The position numbers were made by a program, and so were the translations under genes. From Bacteroidales bacterium 6E (GTDB lineage: Bacteria; Bacteroidota; Bacteroidia; Bacteroidales; Prolixibacteraceae), in NCBI GenBank assembly GCA_001270045.2, contig DF970677.1, forward strand, positions 1-56,349: DNA of 56,349 nt, in the 5' to 3' direction. How positions within the stretch are numbered: position 1 is the first letter of the stretch; each line of letters opens with the position of its first letter. The notes below the pieces were generated by a model. The model was not told the DNA's origin and did no database searches. It was given only the letters and a program-made list of their open reading frames with translations. Below are positions 38,034-47,177 of this stretch, piece after piece.

Positions 38034-39017
38034 CTATAAGCCATTCACCAAGGGTATAATTACCTGGTCCTTCTCCACACTGAACCGATAGAGGCCCGAC
38101 TGGTTATCCCACTCCATGGTTACCGGGACTATCCGGGTTCTTCTCGGACTGACCTGATCATTGCTGAAGTGCACATGGTACACGTAATACAACCGGTTGT
38201 CAGGACCTTTGAACAGGTCGCCATGGCCTGAGCCATTCTCGCCCACGATGGAACGGTGGATGATGGGATTGCCACTATGCTTTGTCCAGGGCCCCATTGG
38301 AGAATCGGCCACCGCATAACCTACCGCGTAGTCGATGTTCATGAAATGGTTGGCCGAATAAAAGAGGTAATATTTGTCTTTCATCCTAAGGACCGTCGGC
38401 CCTTCCATGATCGGCACCGATTCATAATTGGGCGTGGCCTCCCAGGGTTCGGTCTGGCCAAAACATTGTGTAAGCGTTTCGGGCTTTATTTTGCCTTTCT
38501 GCATGTCGAATTCGGCCACCCACAGGTAATTGCCATTGTTGAAACGCACATGGTAGAGATAGTATTTCCCATCATCGTCCCGAAATATGTAGGAGTCGAT
38601 GTTCTTTTCCGATCCGTCAATGGGGGCTACTTCTTCTTGCCTGAACGGTCCAAGCAACGACTGTGACCGGGCCAGTACGGTTTGCTCATTGGCCGTATAG
38701 GTCAGGTACCAGGCATCCTCCACCTTCAGGATTTGCGGTGCCCAGAAACCCTTGTCGCCAAAGGCCTGGACCCCTTTCGTCAGAATCATGTGCACCCCTT
38801 CCCTGGCACCTTTCGGCGGCACCCAGTTGACCAGGTCGTCCGATTCCAGCATCGAAAAACCTGCAGGCCCTCCCCTGCTGCCACCGGTACCTGTCATGTA
38901 GTATTTGCCCCCTTCATGATAGATGGTGGGATCGGCAAAAAATATCTCCTCCTTTTCCTGCGCCCCCACCTGCCAGGCTACCACGACCATCAGCGCAAAG
39001 ATGACTAACTGTTTCAT
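38034..39017 (-). CDS. Glycoside hydrolase family 43 (arabinofuranosidase/xylosidase type)
   Basis: A 327-residue exported five-bladed-propeller glycosidase. Signal peptide to about VGAQE. The three catalytic positions are visible: base Asp29 in FADPTIYHEGG, the pKa-setting Asp141 in IDSYIFRDDDG, and the acid Glu205 in IMEGPTVLRM. No accessory binding domain is present, so it is a single-domain GH43. Likely substrates are arabinose or xylose side chains of hemicellulose or pectin. The exact subfamily is not readable. It is a stand-alone gene bounded by two copies of the same dispersed repeat. Confidence 0.88.
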   Translation of the reverse strand: MKQLVIFALMVVVAWQVGAQEKEEIFFADPTIYHEGGKYYMTGTGGSRGGPAGFSMLESDDLVNWVPPKGAREGVHMILTKGVQAFGDKGFWAPQILKVEDAWYLTYTANEQTVLARSQSLLGPFRQEEVAPIDGSEKNIDSYIFRDDDGKYYLYHVRFNNGNYLWVAEFDMQKGKIKPETLTQCFGQTEPWEATPNYESVPIMEGPTVLRMKDKYYLFYSANHFMNIDYAVGYAVADSPMGPWTKHSGNPIIHRSIVGENGSGHGDLFKGPDNRLYYVYHVHFSNDQVSPRRTRIVPVTMEWDNQSGLYRFSVEKDQVIIPLVNGL

Positions 39018-39110
39018 GTTTATATAGTTTCCTTAAAGATAGAAAATTTCAAGTTTATAAGGAATTGTTCCCTGATTACCATGACGACAATTGCATGATG
39101 GAAGAGGAAA

Positions 39111-39180
39111 GAGGTCCTTCCCTGGCGGTCAGAATGACATTCGCATTTGGGAGAGAATCGCATGAAAAGGGCATGCCCAG
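39111..39180. repeat. Dispersed 'TCCCTGGCGG' repeat, copy B
   Basis: GAGGTCCTTCCCTGGCGGTC then AGAATGACATTCGCATTTGGGAGA and a short AAAGGGCATGCCC end. It is closely similar to 49271-49345 and 37956-38010. It lies upstream of the GH43 start. Confidence 0.75.
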
Positions 39181-39202
39181 CGGTGTAAACACACTTGACC
39201 AC

Positions 39203-39538
39203 TCAAATTATTATGATGATTTGTATGGTTAATGAACCCAAAAATGCATTTTTTTTTATAAATAAATACCTAAATGTATTTATATCTCAATTTATTGTTG
39301 TAATTTACTCAATGAAAATTGTAATAATTCACCCAACCAGCAATTAGATTTTTAATTTTTAAGGCCTGTTTTACTTATAAGTAAATGATCATTGGGTTAT
39401 AATGAATTGGATTGACACAGTAAACATCCAACTGGTTATCCATGCAAATTTAATCCAAATGGCAATGTTATGCCAATACCCGATTACACCCATTTTACAC
39501 CTCAATATTTTCCAATTAAACTGTAAACAACTCTTATT
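39203..39538 (+). promoter_or_regulatory. AT-rich leader of the 2233-residue gene
   Basis: A 336-bp stretch without a gene, much richer in A/T than its surroundings. It contains a perfect 14-bp palindrome TTACTTATAAGTAA (39371-39384) and a looser AAATAC...GTATTT pair near 39263. Either could bind a dimeric regulator. No clear -7 box or ribosome site stands out before the ATG at 39539. Confidence 0.45.
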
Positions 39539-42500
39539 ATGAAGAAATTTACATTCATTAAACAAAAACGGATGTATGTCCGAAACCGCCTCCTGTTGCT
39601 GCTTCTATTAATGGGAGGAGCCTTCGTAGCAAACTCCCAGCGGGTCTATCCCGATATGGCCGTAACGATATCGTCCGGAGGCTCTGACTACCTGCTAACA
39701 TTTACCTTTGATGGAGCAGGAGTGGTCAATTGTACCGAAAGCGTAGTGCATGATATCGGTATTTTTAAAAACAATGACGACCCGCCGATACACACCATCA
39801 ACGGTTCAGGAAGCCTGAACAGTGGTTCGTTTACCTATGTTGCCGGGCCGAACAATTCGGGATCTTGGGGCATGCGCTATCGCGAACGGGAAGACTGCGC
39901 CCTGGCCTGGTGCAATTGCGTGGCCTGGATCTGGAGCGGTTATCCTAGGGCCAACAGCTCCGATGACAGGGGAGCCGGATACAGTGTATTGACCTATGTA
40001 ACCACTGCACCCATCAAATCGCCAACCAATGTCACCGCTTCTTCCGAAGAATTTTACGACAAGATTACCCTCAACTGGGGTAAAGGAACCGACATACCCG
40101 ACGCAAATGTGCAATACCGCATTTACAGGGGAACCACCCAGAATAACGGGACACTCGTCCACACCGCAGGGGGTGGCGAACGCACATGGACCGACAATAC
40201 CATTGAGCCCAACGACGAATATTACTATTGGGTTACAACCTATACTTCCTCCTGGGGTGGCCACGAGTCGCCACGCTCAGCTGGAAATTCAGTATTGGGA
40301 AAAGCAAAAAAACTGGTTATCAATGCCTCTGATGGTTTATATACCAACAGGGTGCGAATCGATTGGGAAGATTTGTCATCGTTCGCCGAAGAAATCAGGG
40401 TCGAACGCAGCATCCCCAATTCGACCGAAAAGGAAGAACTGGCCATTCTGAGCAAGAATGCCAAAACCTACAACGACAACGAAGCCATTCCCGGCTATAA
40501 CTATACCTATTATATAACCCCAATCCGTCCGTCGCGTATTTTCAATTTCTTAAAGGATACCGGATACAAGAAACCCGACGGCATGATCAAGGGGAACGTT
40601 ACCTCGGTGATGGGTGCCGGCGTTGAGGGAGTCACGGTTTGTGCCATACCCATCACCGCAAACCTGCCCGCAGGAGCCATTCCTGTCCCGGCAAGCGGCT
40701 ATTGTGCCGTTACCGACATTGATGGCTATTACGAAATCAGGAATGTGTATTACTTCGATGAAGCACAGTTTAAAATAGTCCCATCCAAATCGGGGCCTAC
40801 CGGACCACACATCTTTAATCCCGATACCATTACGCGCCGGCTTGATTTGAATGCCCGTTTAAGTTCGGGGGCCAATTTCACCGATGAAAGCGTGTTTACC
40901 GTTTCGGGAAGGGTCACTTTCCCGACTTCGTCGACCAATGTCGAATGCGGCGTGCCCGATGTCGAAATCCTGTTCAACAACGAACGCAGGGGCATCCTCA
41001 CCAAGTCCGACGGAACATGGAGCTATGCCATCCAGGAAGAGGGAACCTATTCCTTCACGCCCAAATTCATGCACCATACTTTCGAGAATGAAGATGGTGA
41101 CACTACGACCACTGTCCTGGTAAATGATGACATTGCCGGAATTGATTTCCTGAATACCCAGGTCGACAGCATCAAGGTCAGGGTGCAAGGTGGCTGCGGA
41201 ACCCCGCTGGGCGATTATGCCTCGGTAAGGGTAACCTCGCCCGGAAATTGTTTCAACCAGGTTTTCCAGACTGACGAGAATGGCTTGCTGACCCTGAAAA
41301 ACCTGCCTGCCCGCAAGTACAGCATCCAGGTGATTGGTATCTATCCGGTGGATTCAAATATCATGGACCAGATCGGGAATAAGCCCATCGAACTTGATTT
41401 GACGGTTCGCGACACAACCGAAATGATTTCGGAGCGTGACAGCATTTCAATCACTCCTGCCGACACAACGATTCTGTCGAACGGAAGTGTGTACATCACG
41501 CCCGCCGATACCACCATTACAACGGTTAGCGACACTGTTAGAAGCGAAGTCATACCCAAGGCTGACTTCATCTATTTCTCGCCCCTGCAGGTCGAGGTTG
41601 ACTTTGCGGCATCAGGTGCCGAAATCATTGATTGTGGCGACCCCAACAACCCGCTTATCCTGATGGAGCAAAACACCAATTATTTCCTGACCTTTGAAGT
41701 GACCGAACAACTCGGCGGTTGCCCTGTCAAGGAAGGTAAATTGCGGATATTCGACTTTGTAAGCGATAAGGGCGACTCACCCATTGAAATACCCATCCAA
41801 AATGCGATCGCGATTTATAATGTGGAGGCTGGTTTGCCCAATCTTGCTGAAAGCCCGACCCACAGCCATGAAAAGCTGTTGTATGTGTTGCCAAAAGTGG
41901 GTTTCATGGACGCACAGCCGGCCGATTACTGGATTGCCGTAACCGGGGTTGTAACCCAGGCTCCGTCGTTCGTAACCCGTTCGGTTGACCTGCCCATGCT
42001 TGTTTTGCACGATCCTCCGGGTGACGAAAGCTATGCGTATGTCGAAAAGGGCACGCAGTTCAGAAGCTTCGAATCGCACGAAGTATTGGTTGGGGGCGAA
42101 GCCGGGGTTTTTGCCAATTTATTGATTGGGGCAAAAGTGATCACCCCGTTTTCGACCAATGGATTCGGCACCATGGTCAATTTCAAGGCCGTGGCCGGAA
42201 GGGACAATTTTAACCGCACCGGAGTCGAAACGACCATTACCTTCAATGAAACCTTCTCCACCTCAAGCTCCGATATCTTTACGGGCAACGACGGGGATGT
42301 GTATATAGGTGCGGCATTCAATCAGGAATTTGCCATTGGCGACGAACTTTCGTTCAACAAAAACACCTGCCAGTTCGAGACCAGGGTGGTGCCGACTATT
42401 GATGTTACGGGATTTGCAACCACTTTCATGTACACCGAAAAACACATCAAAACCACGCTGTTGCCAAAGCTGGGTGAATTAAGGGCTGCCATCATCAACA

Positions 42501-45500
42501 ACCGCGATGCAAGCCAGCTGACCGAAGAGGAGAAAATACAGGCAAACCAGCTGTTATTCGACAGCCTGCACTGGGCAAAAGTGCTTGACTTAAATGCAGA
42601 AAACCGTGATGCAAAAGCCATTTTCAAGGAAAATAAGTCGTTCAGTGCCGGGGCGCAGTATCAAAACACGTATACTACCGACGAATTTAATTCGGTATCT
42701 TACGAATACAACACGTTTGTAAACCTTGACCTCGACATTGGGATAAAAATCGACAATGCGTCAGGTGCATGGTTCGACAGCGAACTGGGCTTCACCTCGA
42801 AATTCAGGTGGGGTACCCGAGCCAATGAGGGAAATGATACAACCTACACCCGATCGGTGGGATATGTATTGTCTGATGACGACGTCGGCGACTTCTTCAG
42901 TGTCGATATCCTCGAAGATAAAGCATACGGGGTACCAGCCTTCAGGCTGAAACTCGGCACCACAAGCTGTCCGCACGAACCAGGCACGCAAGCCCGCGAC
43001 AAAGCCAGCATTACATTTACCGAACCGCAGATAAACAATGTCCCCATTGGCGGACAGGCAGTTTTTGTGGCCAGGCTGACCAATGAGAGCGAAAGCAGGG
43101 AAACCAGGGAATATGGGGTCAGGGTGATCTCGACAACCAATCCCGACGGCGCAATCATCAAAATCGGAGGACAACAGATCAATAATTCGGGTGCAAACTT
43201 TTTCCTCGACTTCAGGCAGACGGCCGAAGTTGCGCTTACCGTTGAAAAAGGGCCCTTTGCCGCCAGTTACGACTCCATAGGGATTATGATGTATCCCCCC
43301 TGTGAACTCGATATATGGGACAACGGTGGCGATGTCACCAATGCCGATACTGCGTGGATTTTCGTGAATTTCCAAACCAATTGTTCCAATGTGGCATTGC
43401 ACCTGCCCGGAGATGGCTGGCTTGTTAACCAGAATAACCAAAACATCCTCAACGTCGCCTTTACGGGCTATGACATGAATAACGATTATCTCCAGAGCAT
43501 CACACTGCAGTACAAAAGGGAAGGCCAGGGATGGATTGATGTAACCACCATCCCCAAAGAGGATTTATTGCAAGCCTTTTACGATTATCCGTTTGATGTT
43601 TCAGGATTGCCCGACGGCCCATACAGGTTGAGGGCCAAAGCATGGTGCGGAATTGAAGGCGGTATCTCATACTCTTCCGAACAGACAGGCATCATTGACC
43701 GTACTTCACTCGAACCATTCGGGATGCCCTCCCCTTCCGACGGATTCCTCCGTCTCGGCCAGGAGATCAGCGTCACGTTCGACAAAGACATCAATTGTAA
43801 CTTCAGCAGTTACGATAGCTCGAAACCCGATCCTGTGGTTAAATTGTTTCTCGAGGATGGCACCGAGATCCCGGCAACCATTCAGTGTTCCGAAAACCAG
43901 GATAAAATCATCATTGTTCCCAATGATGACTTATTCGAACAGCCATGGCTCAACGGAGTGAAAGTGTTTGCCGTGGTCGAAAACATCCAGGATATATCCG
44001 GAAATGTGCAGAAGTACAAAACCGAATGGTCATTCCTGGTCAATGTCCGTCCGGTGGCCTGGAACCCTGTAAGTGTCCATCTTACTGCCATGGAAACCGA
44101 AGTGGTGGTGTTTAACACGACCCTCATTAATACCGCGGGACTGAACAAGCCTTTTATCCTTACCGAATGGCCCGATTGGATGACACCTTCCGTAACAACG
44201 GCATCCGTGCTCGCAGGTAACAGTTTCAACATCCAGCTGACAGTTGTGGAGGGACTAAATCCCGGATATTATGAAGGACAGGTGGTTGCCATGGTTGACG
44301 GGGTTGCCGAAATCCTCCATGTTTCACTTGAACTGTATGCACAGGAAATCGGCTGGTATGTAAACCATTCACAATATGAACACAGCATGAATGTGGTTGC
44401 CCAGTTCAGCAGCGACGAGGGTGACCTTAACCTGTCGACCGGCTTGCGCGACAAGATTGCAGCCTTTGTAAACGGTGAACTGCGTGGTGTGGGTAATATC
44501 CAGTATGTAAAGGACCTCGACAAATATGCGGCATTCATTAACGTGGTTAGCAACCAAAGTGGCGAAAATGGCAGTTTGCTCGAAGCAGAGGATTATGTGG
44601 CCGATTTGAGTGTCCAGGACATCACGGTTACCGATAACGGGACATCATCCGGGGCAACCAGGTTTAAAAAGAGCAACTGGACTGATTTCCACATCGTGGC
44701 TTCCAAATCCGGAACGTTCGATATCGAATTCCGACTGGCCAGCATCAAGGCAGGCGAAAAAGCCAATATCCTGATCGACGGTGTCATTAAGGCTACCATT
44801 GATATCCCTGCCACCGGCAGTACCGCCACCTATGTCACTTTACCGGCCGAAATCCAGATCGATGAAGGCGAGCATGTATTGCGGATCCAGTCCATCAATG
44901 CCGAGTTCGACCTGAACTGGATCAATTTCCCTGAATACCATGTCCGAAACAAATATTCGACCGAAGTCATTGATTTCAGGATGTGGGACGGACTGAACGG
45001 AATTGAATATGGCGCCGTCGAGAAACTGACTTTCTTTGGCGACGGTGTGGTCGGTTCGGTAGCGAAACCCTTTATCCTGCATCCGGCAGGTGGCATCCAG
45101 GAAATGGTATTGTCGAAGGGCTGGACCTGGATTTCGGTCAACAAGGTGGCTACTGACATGAGTTTGGGCAATGTTTTCCAAAGCATTACCTCACCCACGT
45201 CGCTCAACGACATCACGCTGAAATCGCAAACATCCTTTGCCCAGTACAATAAAAATACCGGGTGGCAGGGTTCACTGTCATCGGTTGATCTGGTTTCGGG
45301 TTACCTGATTCACCTGAGTTCACATTCCGACACGCTCAGCCTGATTGGCAAGGCACCCGAAAGCAATGTGGTCATTTCACTCAACCCGAAATGGAACTGG
45401 ATCGGTTACCCGAAACAGGAAGTGATGGAGGCCAATGATGTATTGAGCCAGCTGACATCCAACCCCGGCGATATCGTGAAAAGCCAGTTCGAATTTGCCG

Positions 45501-46240
45501 AGTACAACGAGGGAATCAATTCGTGGATTGGCGACCTGAAATACTTCAGTCCTGGCAGGGGATATAAATTATTTGTATCCGATCCGGCCAGTATCACTTA
45601 CCTGAAATCGGCAAGCAGTGACGACATGTACCTGAAACACGAGTACAACATGACACTGACCGCCACGGTCGAGTTTGGTGTGCTTCCGGTTTCCGACCAT
45701 TACGACCTGAGGACCTATATCAATGGCCAGCTCAGGGGTGAAGCGCCGCTCACTTTTGTCGAAGGACTAGGTAAGATCATGACGTTTAACATGATTTATG
45801 GCGACCGGAACGATATAGGCGAAACTGTACAAACGGTTTTGTGGGACAAGTTCAACCAGAAGGAGGTTGTTCTGTCATCGGAAAGGCTGGTATTTGGCAT
45901 CGACAAGATTGCCGGTACCATCAGCAATCCGGTAGTGCTTTCGGCCATGACCGTTGATGTAACGAACAGTCCCGAAAACCTGTTCAGGTTCGAGACCTAT
46001 CCGAACCCATTCTCAGACAGGGCGAAGATCAGTTACTACCTGCCATTCGACACGTATGTGGTTCTCAGGATCACCGATTCGTTCGGCAGGGAAATCCGCA
46101 GGATTGCCGACGAAAACCAACGGGCGGGCAATTACGACTACGTCTTTGAAGCCAATGACCTGCCGGCCGGAATATATTTCAGCACGCTGATCATTGGAGA
46201 AACCATCCAAACGAAAAAGCTGATCCTGTTTAAGGATTAA
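39539..46240 (+). CDS. Giant secreted multidomain protein with T9SS sorting domain
   Basis: A 2233-residue surface protein. Order: signal peptide (to about VANSQ), FN3-like domain (about 158-250), carboxypeptidase-regulatory-like beta-domains (about 350-620, DIDGYYEIRNVYY and KSDGTWSYAIQ), a long unclassified middle, an Ig-like Big_5-type domain (about 1395-1500, SPSDGFLRLGQEISVTFDKD), a repeated domain at about 1609 and again at 2031, and two short tandem domains (WTWISVN... and WNWIGYP..., about 1855-2030). A sorting domain ends it (about 2150-2233, TYPNPFSDRAKI). In the first 1609 copy, a CBM6-like segment (about 1674-1803, LLEAEDYVAD) interrupts the domain. Likely an adhesin or glycan-binding scaffold. 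No catalytic motif recognised. Confidence 0.8.
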   Translation: MKKFTFIKQKRMYVRNRLLLLLLLMGGAFVANSQRVYPDMAVTISSGGSDYLLTFTFDGAGVVNCTESVVHDIGIFKNNDDPPIHTINGSGSLNSGSFTYVAGPNNSGSWGMRYREREDCALAWCNCVAWIWSGYPRANSSDDRGAGYSVLTYVTTAPIKSPTNVTASSEEFYDKITLNWGKGTDIPDANVQYRIYRGTTQNNGTLVHTAGGGERTWTDNTIEPNDEYYYWVTTYTSSWGGHESPRSAGNSVLGKAKKLVINASDGLYTNRVRIDWEDLSSFAEEIRVERSIPNSTEKEELAILSKNAKTYNDNEAIPGYNYTYYITPIRPSRIFNFLKDTGYKKPDGMIKGNVTSVMGAGVEGVTVCAIPITANLPAGAIPVPASGYCAVTDIDGYYEIRNVYYFDEAQFKIVPSKSGPTGPHIFNPDTITRRLDLNARLSSGANFTDESVFTVSGRVTFPTSSTNVECGVPDVEILFNNERRGILTKSDGTWSYAIQEEGTYSFTPKFMHHTFENEDGDTTTTVLVNDDIAGIDFLNTQVDSIKVRVQGGCGTPLGDYASVRVTSPGNCFNQVFQTDENGLLTLKNLPARKYSIQVIGIYPVDSNIMDQIGNKPIELDLTVRDTTEMISERDSISITPADTTILSNGSVYITPADTTITTVSDTVRSEVIPKADFIYFSPLQVEVDFAASGAEIIDCGDPNNPLILMEQNTNYFLTFEVTEQLGGCPVKEGKLRIFDFVSDKGDSPIEIPIQNAIAIYNVEAGLPNLAESPTHSHEKLLYVLPKVGFMDAQPADYWIAVTGVVTQAPSFVTRSVDLPMLVLHDPPGDESYAYVEKGTQFRSFESHEVLVGGEAGVFANLLIGAKVITPFSTNGFGTMVNFKAVAGRDNFNRTGVETTITFNETFSTSSSDIFTGNDGDVYIGAAFNQEFAIGDELSFNKNTCQFETRVVPTIDVTGFATTFMYTEKHIKTTLLPKLGELRAAIINNRDASQLTEEEKIQANQLLFDSLHWAKVLDLNAENRDAKAIFKENKSFSAGAQYQNTYTTDEFNSVSYEYNTFVNLDLDIGIKIDNASGAWFDSELGFTSKFRWGTRANEGNDTTYTRSVGYVLSDDDVGDFFSVDILEDKAYGVPAFRLKLGTTSCPHEPGTQARDKASITFTEPQINNVPIGGQAVFVARLTNESESRETREYGVRVISTTNPDGAIIKIGGQQINNSGANFFLDFRQTAEVALTVEKGPFAASYDSIGIMMYPPCELDIWDNGGDVTNADTAWIFVNFQTNCSNVALHLPGDGWLVNQNNQNILNVAFTGYDMNNDYLQSITLQYKREGQGWIDVTTIPKEDLLQAFYDYPFDVSGLPDGPYRLRAKAWCGIEGGISYSSEQTGIIDRTSLEPFGMPSPSDGFLRLGQEISVTFDKDINCNFSSYDSSKPDPVVKLFLEDGTEIPATIQCSENQDKIIIVPNDDLFEQPWLNGVKVFAVVENIQDISGNVQKYKTEWSFLVNVRPVAWNPVSVHLTAMETEVVVFNTTLINTAGLNKPFILTEWPDWMTPSVTTASVLAGNSFNIQLTVVEGLNPGYYEGQVVAMVDGVAEILHVSLELYAQEIGWYVNHSQYEHSMNVVAQFSSDEGDLNLSTGLRDKIAAFVNGELRGVGNIQYVKDLDKYAAFINVVSNQSGENGSLLEAEDYVADLSVQDITVTDNGTSSGATRFKKSNWTDFHIVASKSGTFDIEFRLASIKAGEKANILIDGVIKATIDIPATGSTATYVTLPAEIQIDEGEHVLRIQSINAEFDLNWINFPEYHVRNKYSTEVIDFRMWDGLNGIEYGAVEKLTFFGDGVVGSVAKPFILHPAGGIQEMVLSKGWTWISVNKVATDMSLGNVFQSITSPTSLNDITLKSQTSFAQYNKNTGWQGSLSSVDLVSGYLIHLSSHSDTLSLIGKAPESNVVISLNPKWNWIGYPKQEVMEANDVLSQLTSNPGDIVKSQFEFAEYNEGINSWIGDLKYFSPGRGYKLFVSDPASITYLKSASSDDMYLKHEYNMTLTATVEFGVLPVSDHYDLRTYINGQLRGEAPLTFVEGLGKIMTFNMIYGDRNDIGETVQTVLWDKFNQKEVVLSSERLVFGIDKIAGTISNPVVLSAMTVDVTNSPENLFRFETYPNPFSDRAKISYYLPFDTYVVLRITDSFGREIRRIADENQRAGNYDYVFEANDLPAGIYFSTLIIGETIQTKKLILFKD

Positions 46241-46269
46241 TTGGAATAGCAATCTCTGTTTTAAAAAAA

Positions 46270-46297
46270 TTGCCCGGGAATACCGGGCATTTTTTTA
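46270..46297 (+). terminator. Intrinsic terminator after the giant secreted protein
   Basis: TGCCCGG-gaata-CCGGGCA, preceded by an A-run and followed by seven T residues, 30 bp after the stop codon. A textbook intrinsic terminator for the plus strand. Confidence 0.9.
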
Positions 46298-46300
46298 TCC

Positions 46301-46350
46301 CTACCCCTAGTTTGCAACTAGGGGTTTTTGGCAATGGGTTTGTAACCCAT
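46301..46350. repeat. Double-hairpin dispersed repeat, copy 1
   Basis: CCCCTAGTT-tgc-AACTAGGGG followed by TGGGTT-tgt-AACCCA. The other copies at 49220 and 49386 have CCCCGAATT/AATTCGGGG in the first stem, so paired bases change together while the second stem stays constant. A partial copy of the TCCCTGGCGG repeat follows at 46408-46437. Confidence 0.8.
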
Positions 46351-46440
46351 CATGAGATCCTTTCCTGGCGCTACCAATGCCCATTTTCCCAAATGATGAT
46401 TACTTGAAGAGGTCCTTCACTTGCAGTCAGGATGACTACA

Positions 46441-47088
46441 TCACCTGATAAAAATCAAAAGGATGACCTGGAATGTGGCCAGGCCAATGAATGCCACAAC
46501 CACCGACCTGGCCCACCCGAGGCGCTGGGCCAACCTGATTCCCAGGGCAAACAAAGTCAGGATCCAGAAAAAATAAATGGCATACAGGGTCAGAAGCAAT
46601 CCGCGCCAAAAGGTAGGCTCGTTCAACAGCCTTTCGTATTCGCGCATATCGATGACACCTATCACGCTAAGCAAGGCATCCGTCAGGTCGTGTAACAACG
46701 AGCTCCAGGTAGCCACGCCCACACCGAAACCGATGATGGCCAGCACCTGGTCGAAACCACCCTTCCCTTTTAACAGGCGCGATATCAGGTATACGGTACC
46801 GGCCGCCCCTATCCAGCTTAAATAATAGCCCGGCAAAGCCAACACAATGTCGTACTTGAAATATTCCTCAATCGGCAAGGCCAGCCAGGGTTTGAAGGTC
46901 GAAGGGGAACCACCGGCAAGGTATGCCATCACATAAAACAGGGTGTACCCCAAGGCCGGCACCAGCAAGGCATAAAAGCCATACGGCAGGCTTTTGCCGC
47001 TGTCGAAAATGAACCGGAAGGTACGCCTCGGTTGATAAAACATCCTGAGGTAAATTGCCAAAAAGCCAGCATTCATAATCCATGGCAT
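46441..47088 (-). CDS. YIP1-family membrane protein
   Basis: A 215-residue integral membrane protein with about five spans (PYGFYALLVPALGYTLFYVMAYL, YYLSWIGAAGTVYLISRLL, FDQVLAIIGFGVGVATWSSLL and two near the C-terminus). The arrangement, with a cytosolic start FRFIFDSGKSLPYGF, matches bacterial YIP1-domain proteins of unknown function. A second Met five codons in (47076) is a possible start. It lies 89 bp downstream of the GH97 gene on the same strand, without a clear functional link. Confidence 0.7.
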   Translation of the reverse strand: MPWIMNAGFLAIYLRMFYQPRRTFRFIFDSGKSLPYGFYALLVPALGYTLFYVMAYLAGGSPSTFKPWLALPIEEYFKYDIVLALPGYYLSWIGAAGTVYLISRLLKGKGGFDQVLAIIGFGVGVATWSSLLHDLTDALLSVIGVIDMREYERLLNEPTFWRGLLLTLYAIYFFWILTLFALGIRLAQRLGWARSVVVAFIGLATFQVILLIFIR

Positions 47089-47177
47089 TTTTGTGGATTT
47101 GTCAATGGCTGCTATCCAGGGATAGTACTGAAGTGGTGAGTCTGCCTGGCATCAGCAAAAATGACCAGTATGACCTT

